From assembly GCA_949948825.1 (NCBI GenBank), contig CATLIJ010000139.1, forward strand, positions 1 to 6,814: a DNA stretch of 6,814 nt, given 5' to 3'. The notes under the pieces are model-generated. The model ran no database searches. It was not told where the DNA came from and saw only the letters and a list, made by a program, of their open reading frames with translations. Below, one piece after another: positions 6,426-6,814 of the stretch (positions are counted from its first letter, which is position 1; the number at the start of each line of letters is the position of its first letter). The stretch is from an uncultured Clostridiaceae bacterium. GTDB lineage: Bacteria; Bacillota; Clostridia; Lachnospirales; Lachnospiraceae. Both the position numbers and the translations under genes were made by a program.

Positions 6426-6814
6426 CTATCCATCCTCCCCCATCTCCTTCACTGCAGTTATCCCATCCCTCCGCTGAACCTTATACCGGAAATCCAGCAC
6501 TGCACTGTCCGTCAAAACCAGACGTTTATTCAAAACTCCGGTCTCCGGTTCCTCCTCCACCTCATAAAAGCTTAGGTGTACATTCAAATACTCTGCCTCC
6601 TGCCCGTTGTCAATCCCATCAGGAAAAGAAAACTCAATCTCCAGATAATTTCCCATATAATATTTATCGGCAAACACCTTTGCTGCTCCTCTGGCTATAG
6701 CTCCCTCTGCATTTTCATACACATATTTTTTCTGAATCGAATCACTGCTGGTATAATACCTGATAAACAAGGTTCCTGCCTTCATATCCTCCGGCTTTAC
6801 TGTTCCGATCTTTG
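6426..6814 (-). CDS. Unrecognised protein, C-terminal part (5' end outside window)
   Basis: The reading frame is open from the right edge down to a TAG at 6426-6428, giving 128 visible residues. A Met at 6783-6785 could serve as an internal start, but the frame continues upstream without a stop (IGTVKPED precedes that Met), so the gene most likely begins beyond the window. The visible part is hydrophilic, with no membrane helix or cysteine. It alternates aromatic/hydrophobic and charged residues in a beta-strand-like pattern, for example YLEIEFSFPDG, EAEYLNVHLSFYEVEEEPET and AVLDFRYKVQRRDG. That suggests a beta-rich, possibly surface-exposed domain, as in a minor pilin or tip protein, but no family signature supports a function. 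It lies 149 nt upstream of the major pilin on the same strand. The coding call rests on frame length and codon pattern. Confidence 0.7.
   Translation of the reverse strand, partial: KIGTVKPEDMKAGTLFIRYYTSSDSIQKKYVYENAEGAIARGAAKVFADKYYMGNYLEIEFSFPDGIDNGQEAEYLNVHLSFYEVEEEPETGVLNKRLVLTDSAVLDFRYKVQRRDGITAVKEMGEDG

Noticed and set aside
6260..6700. Plus-strand 146-residue open frame, Pro/Ser/His-rich
   Set aside because: Antisense to the end of the unassigned minus-strand gene and the pilin leader. Low-complexity composition is typical of a shadow frame, and no ribosome binding site is evident.

Overview
The window holds most of a type IV pilus (T4P) assembly locus. Every recognisable gene lies on the minus strand, so transcription runs from high to low coordinates. 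The organism looks like a Gram-positive Clostridia member, possibly of Lachnospiraceae type. The reasons are strong AGGAGG-type ribosome binding sites, moderate GC content, close packing of genes, and a compact T4P set with a class III pilin. No outer-membrane secretin gene is visible, but the locus is cut at both ends. The taxonomic call is an inference.

In transcription order: (1) the C-terminal end of an unrecognised protein enters from the right edge (6426-6814). (2) A 143-nt spacer with a clear RNA hairpin leads to a classic major pilin gene (5854-6276). (3) A 270-nt spacer without a convincing gene follows. (4) Next is a diverged pilin-like protein that keeps the helix and Pro22 but has lost the processing site and Glu5 (5089-5583). 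(5) Then come the prepilin peptidase PilD (4241-5032), the platform protein PilC (2980-4176), a fused PilM-PilN protein (1513-2931), a PilO-like protein (860-1516, overlapping the previous gene by ATGA) and the N-terminal half of the assembly ATPase PilB (1-832, TTG start, running off the left edge).

Working model, from family knowledge: PilD cleaves and methylates the pilin at its KKG/FTLVE site. PilB supplies ATP-driven force through PilC. The PilMN fusion and PilO form the alignment complex linking cytoplasm, membrane and cell exterior. No PilT retraction ATPase is visible in this window.

The most notable points are the single-chain PilM-PilN, which resembles GspL of type II secretion and has degenerate actin-like nucleotide motifs; the pilin-like protein with Arg at the Glu5 position; a 24-5-24 tandem motif at the N terminus of PilB that matches the layout of c-di-GMP-binding MshEN domains; and the sharply AT-rich 3' half of the pilin gene. 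I found no CRISPR array, RNA gene, insertion sequence or convincing intrinsic terminator.
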